Shown here: positions 12,891-15,452 of the stretch, one piece after another
How positions within the stretch are numbered: position 1 is the stretch's first letter
Layout of the letters: each line of letters starts with the position of its first letter
Source of the DNA: Candidatus Babeliales bacterium
GTDB taxonomy: Bacteria > Babelota > Babeliae > Babelales > JABDEC01
DNA: 15,452 nt
Reading direction: 5' to 3'
Assembly: GCA_031292305.1 (NCBI GenBank)
Contig: JARLHJ010000026.1
Span: 1 to 15,452, forward strand
Position numbers and translations under genes: made by a program
Notes under the pieces: model-generated
Database searches by the model: none
Told to the model about the DNA's origin: nothing
The model's input: the letters and a program-made list of their open reading frames with translations, nothing else

Positions 12891-15161
12891 ATGGTAAACG
12901 TGAAAAAATTATTAATTGTAGAATCTCCAGCCAAAATTAAAACTATCTCCAAGTTTTTGGGTAGTGACTTTAAAATAATGTCTACAATTGGACATATTAT
13001 GGATCTGCCTGAAAAGAAAATTGGCGTTACCGTCAGTAAAAAAGACGATCACATAGAAATTGAATATGTGGTAATGAAAGATAAAGAGAAAGTAATTAAA
13101 GATATAGTAGATGCGGCAAAAAAATCTGATGCCATATATTTAGCACCCGATCCTGATCGTGAAGGTGAAATTATTGCTTGGCATATTGGCAATGAAATTG
13201 CCAAGGTAGCAGACAAAGATAAAATTTTTAGAATAACTTATAACGAAATTACAAAGCCGGCAATCTTAGAAGCTATGGATAACCCAGGGCGTGTTGATAT
13301 GAAAATGGTATCAGCACAGCAGGCGCGCCGTGTTTTAGATAGATGGGTAGGTTACGAAGTTTCTCCTGTTTTATGGAAAAAAATTACTAAAGGCTTATCT
13401 GCAGGCCGAGTACAATCTGTAACGTTAAAATTTATTGTTGACCGAGAAGAAGAAATTAGAGCTTTTAAAGTTGAAGAATACTGGTCAATAGATGGTATGT
13501 TTGAGCACCATAATAAAGATTGCAAATTTAATGCATCATTAGTTCAAGTAAATGGCAAAAAACTTGATATAACTACAGAAGAACAAGCCAAGAAAGTAAC
13601 TGATCAGCTTAAAAAGACAGACTTTACAATAGAATCTATAAAAGATAAAAAGAGAATAAGAAACCCCTATGCACCTTTTGAAACAAGTAGTTTACAACAA
13701 GCTGCTTATAACACACTGGGTTTCTCTGTTAAAAAAACCATGGAAGTTGCACAGAAACTTTATGAAGGTATCCCTTTAGAAGATTCAAGCACACCTGTTG
13801 CTTTAATTACATACATGCGTACAGATTCTTTACGTATTGCTGATACTGCATTAAAACAAGTTAGAGATTATGTTAAACATCAATATGGTAAGGATTATTT
13901 ACCGACCAAAGCGAATGTATATTCAAAAAAAGGTAAAACAAATACACAAGACGCCCATGAAGCAATACGTCCAATTGATACTAATTTAAGTCCTGATAAA
14001 ATAAAAAAATTCTTAAATTTAGATTCATATAAATTATACAATTTAATCTGGAAAAGATTTGTAGCAAGTCAAATGACTTCAGCTGATTATGCACAAAGAC
14101 AAGTAACTGTTGCTGGTGACAAATTTACTTTCAAAATTACAGGTTCTACCTTAATTTTTGATGGATTTTTAAAAGTATTTGGCGAAACAGATGAAGAAGA
14201 TGATAAAGAAACTGCAACCAAAATACCAGCTGATTTAAAAGAGAATGACCCAGTAACGTTAGGTAAAATTGACCCAAAACAACATTTTACTCAGCCACCT
14301 CCAAGGTATACTGAAGCATCACTTGTAAAAAGATTAAAAGAAGAAGGCATTGGACGACCTAGTACATATGCAACAATTATGAATACTATTCGTGCTAGAT
14401 CTTATACCACACTTGATGAAAAAAAGAGATTCTTGCCAACTGAATTAGGTTTTGCTGTAACCAATATGCTCAAAGAAAATTTGCCTAAAATAATGGATAT
14501 AAAGTTCACAGCAAATATGGAAGAAGATCTTGATAAGATTGCCCACGGTGAATTAGAAAGAGATGAAGTATTACTTGGATTTCATACTGCATTTCAAAAA
14601 GATTTAAAAGCTTTTAAGGGTACCTCAGGTAAAACACCACAAGAAACTGATGTAGTTTGCCCTGAATGTAAAAAACATAAATTATTGATTAGATTTGGTA
14701 AAGCTGGAGAATTCTTAGGTTGCTCTGGTTACCCTGAATGTAAATTTACTAGCAACTTTAAACGCGATGAAAATGGAAATATTGAATTTGCAAAAACTGA
14801 AGCACCTACATTGCTTGAAGAAAAATGCCCGAAATGCGACAGGCCATTACGTTTAATGAAAGGCAGATTTGGGGAATTTATTGCATGTTCTGGTTACCCG
14901 GAGTGTAAATATATTAAACAAGATATAGCTAATTTTAAATGCCCAACATGTAAAACTGGTGATGTTGTTAAAAAGAAATGGAAAGGCAGAACATTCTGGG
15001 GATGCTCTAATTATCCAAAATGTAAATTTGTTGTATTTGCAGACATTGAAGAAAAACCTTGCCCTAAATGTAAATTACCTTTCTTAATTAGAGATAAAGA
15101 TAAAGAAGGCAATGTTACTGGATTACGTTGTTCTGACACTAAATGTGGGTATAAAGAATGA
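12891..15161 (+). CDS. topA: DNA topoisomerase I (type IA)
   Basis: This enzyme relaxes negative supercoils by single-strand passage. With the ATG at 12891 it has 756 residues. The TOPRIM domain shows LLIVESPAKIKTI (catalytic Glu11) and DPDREGE (87-93, metal-binding acids). The active-site Tyr308 lies in LITYMRTDS, and QDAHEAIRP and EEGIGRPSTYATI are also present. Four Cys4 zinc ribbons end the protein, starting near residues 590, 646, 684 and 724 (CPEC, CPKC, CPTC, CPKC). The first three close with CSGYPEC- or CSNYPKC-type motifs, the last with CSDTKC. The start is uncertain: GTG at 12876 and GTG at 12900 (giving the canonical MKKLLIVESPAK) are alternatives and none has a good ribosome site. 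The stop overlaps the next ATG. Confidence 0.97.
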   Translation: MVNVKKLLIVESPAKIKTISKFLGSDFKIMSTIGHIMDLPEKKIGVTVSKKDDHIEIEYVVMKDKEKVIKDIVDAAKKSDAIYLAPDPDREGEIIAWHIGNEIAKVADKDKIFRITYNEITKPAILEAMDNPGRVDMKMVSAQQARRVLDRWVGYEVSPVLWKKITKGLSAGRVQSVTLKFIVDREEEIRAFKVEEYWSIDGMFEHHNKDCKFNASLVQVNGKKLDITTEEQAKKVTDQLKKTDFTIESIKDKKRIRNPYAPFETSSLQQAAYNTLGFSVKKTMEVAQKLYEGIPLEDSSTPVALITYMRTDSLRIADTALKQVRDYVKHQYGKDYLPTKANVYSKKGKTNTQDAHEAIRPIDTNLSPDKIKKFLNLDSYKLYNLIWKRFVASQMTSADYAQRQVTVAGDKFTFKITGSTLIFDGFLKVFGETDEEDDKETATKIPADLKENDPVTLGKIDPKQHFTQPPPRYTEASLVKRLKEEGIGRPSTYATIMNTIRARSYTTLDEKKRFLPTELGFAVTNMLKENLPKIMDIKFTANMEEDLDKIAHGELERDEVLLGFHTAFQKDLKAFKGTSGKTPQETDVVCPECKKHKLLIRFGKAGEFLGCSGYPECKFTSNFKRDENGNIEFAKTEAPTLLEEKCPKCDRPLRLMKGRFGEFIACSGYPECKYIKQDIANFKCPTCKTGDVVKKKWKGRTFWGCSNYPKCKFVVFADIEEKPCPKCKLPFLIRDKDKEGNVTGLRCSDTKCGYKE

Positions 15162-15452
15162 AAAAAATACTAATTTTATTACTATGTTTAACCCATCAAG
15201 TGGTACTACCTAGTGAATGCAAAAAAATTGCAAATAATGAATTTAATCTTCCTTGGGAAAAGACAGTAGATTTTGAAAAGACAAATAGGGAATTGTGGTA
15301 CTCGGTAGAAGATAATCAATCAACTAAACCCGATATAGCAATTGAGTCTTTAAATAAATTACTGCAAATAAATAAAAGCAATAATAATCTTATTAAGCTT
15401 TTGGATATATATTTTATGCAGGGTAATATTTTTTATGATATGCAAAATTATA
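15158..15452 (+). CDS. Secreted protein of unknown function (cut by window end)
   Basis: This frame starts at an ATG that overlaps the topA stop codon in ATGA (15158-15161) and stays open for 98 codons to the edge of the window. The N-terminus MKKILILLLCLTHQVVLPSE is a clear Sec signal peptide; because a Cys at position 10 lies inside the hydrophobic core, a lipoprotein is less likely. The following residues (NEFNLPWEKTVDFEKT, then AIESLNKLLQINKSNNN and LIKLLDIYFMQGNIFYDMQ) are helical with TPR-like spacing, but too little is present to name a family. The overlap implies translational coupling to topA. Confidence 0.75.
   Translation, partial: MKKILILLLCLTHQVVLPSECKKIANNEFNLPWEKTVDFEKTNRELWYSVEDNQSTKPDIAIESLNKLLQINKSNNNLIKLLDIYFMQGNIFYDMQNY

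Noticed and set aside
1-15452. CRISPR array, insertion sequence or transposase
   Set aside because: I saw no regularly spaced repeats, no transposase-like protein and no flanking inverted repeats with target duplication.

Overview
The window is AT-rich (about 30% G+C by eye) and reads with the standard bacterial code. Ten protein genes and two tRNAs lie on the minus strand (89 to about 10300). Two complete genes and one cut-off gene lie on the plus strand (10487 to the end). Several proteins carry Sec signal peptides, one looks ankyrin-like, and there is a full Bat-type von Willebrand module next to a signal peptidase and an LytM-type peptidase. This fits a didermic, probably host-associated bacterium. 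My guess is the Dependentiae (TM6/Babeliae) lineage, but that rests on composition and gene style only, with low to moderate confidence.

Region 1 (1-967, minus): an HU-type DNA-binding protein with a clear terminator, an AT-rich gap, then tRNA-Leu(TAA) and tRNA-Cys(GCA). Each tRNA has an encoded CCA that is also the first part of a closely similar 27-nt hairpin.

Region 2 (1016-9923, minus): an envelope cluster built around a Bat (Bacteroides aerotolerance) set. In transcription order it holds a secreted ankyrin-like protein, BatA (VWA), an unrecognised secreted 179-aa protein with its own terminator, BatB (VWA), BatC (TPR plus a Lys/Asp/Gln-rich tail), BatD, a short two-helix SH3 protein that looks like the C-terminal half of BatE, an M23 peptidase, signal peptidase I (LepB) and a rhodanese-like probable lipoprotein. 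From BatB to the SH3 protein the genes overlap, which points to one transcript. BatA and BatB are separated by the extra gene and a terminator. The usual MoxR ATPase and DUF58 partners are not in the window.

Region 3 (10119-10486): a DUF1328-type small membrane protein, transcribed as a single gene with its own promoter and terminator, divergent from the plus-strand genes.

Region 4 (10487-15452, plus): a MutS-family ATPase that starts with a signal peptide and lacks a mismatch-recognition domain; a G+C-rich double-hairpin segment that would lie in the leader of topA; DNA topoisomerase I with four C-terminal zinc ribbons; and the start of a secreted-protein gene that overlaps the topA stop codon and runs off the window.

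The observations most worth follow-up are the exported MutS-like ATPase, the paired tRNA-trailer hairpins with compensatory changes, the G+C-rich topA leader and the rearranged Bat cluster.
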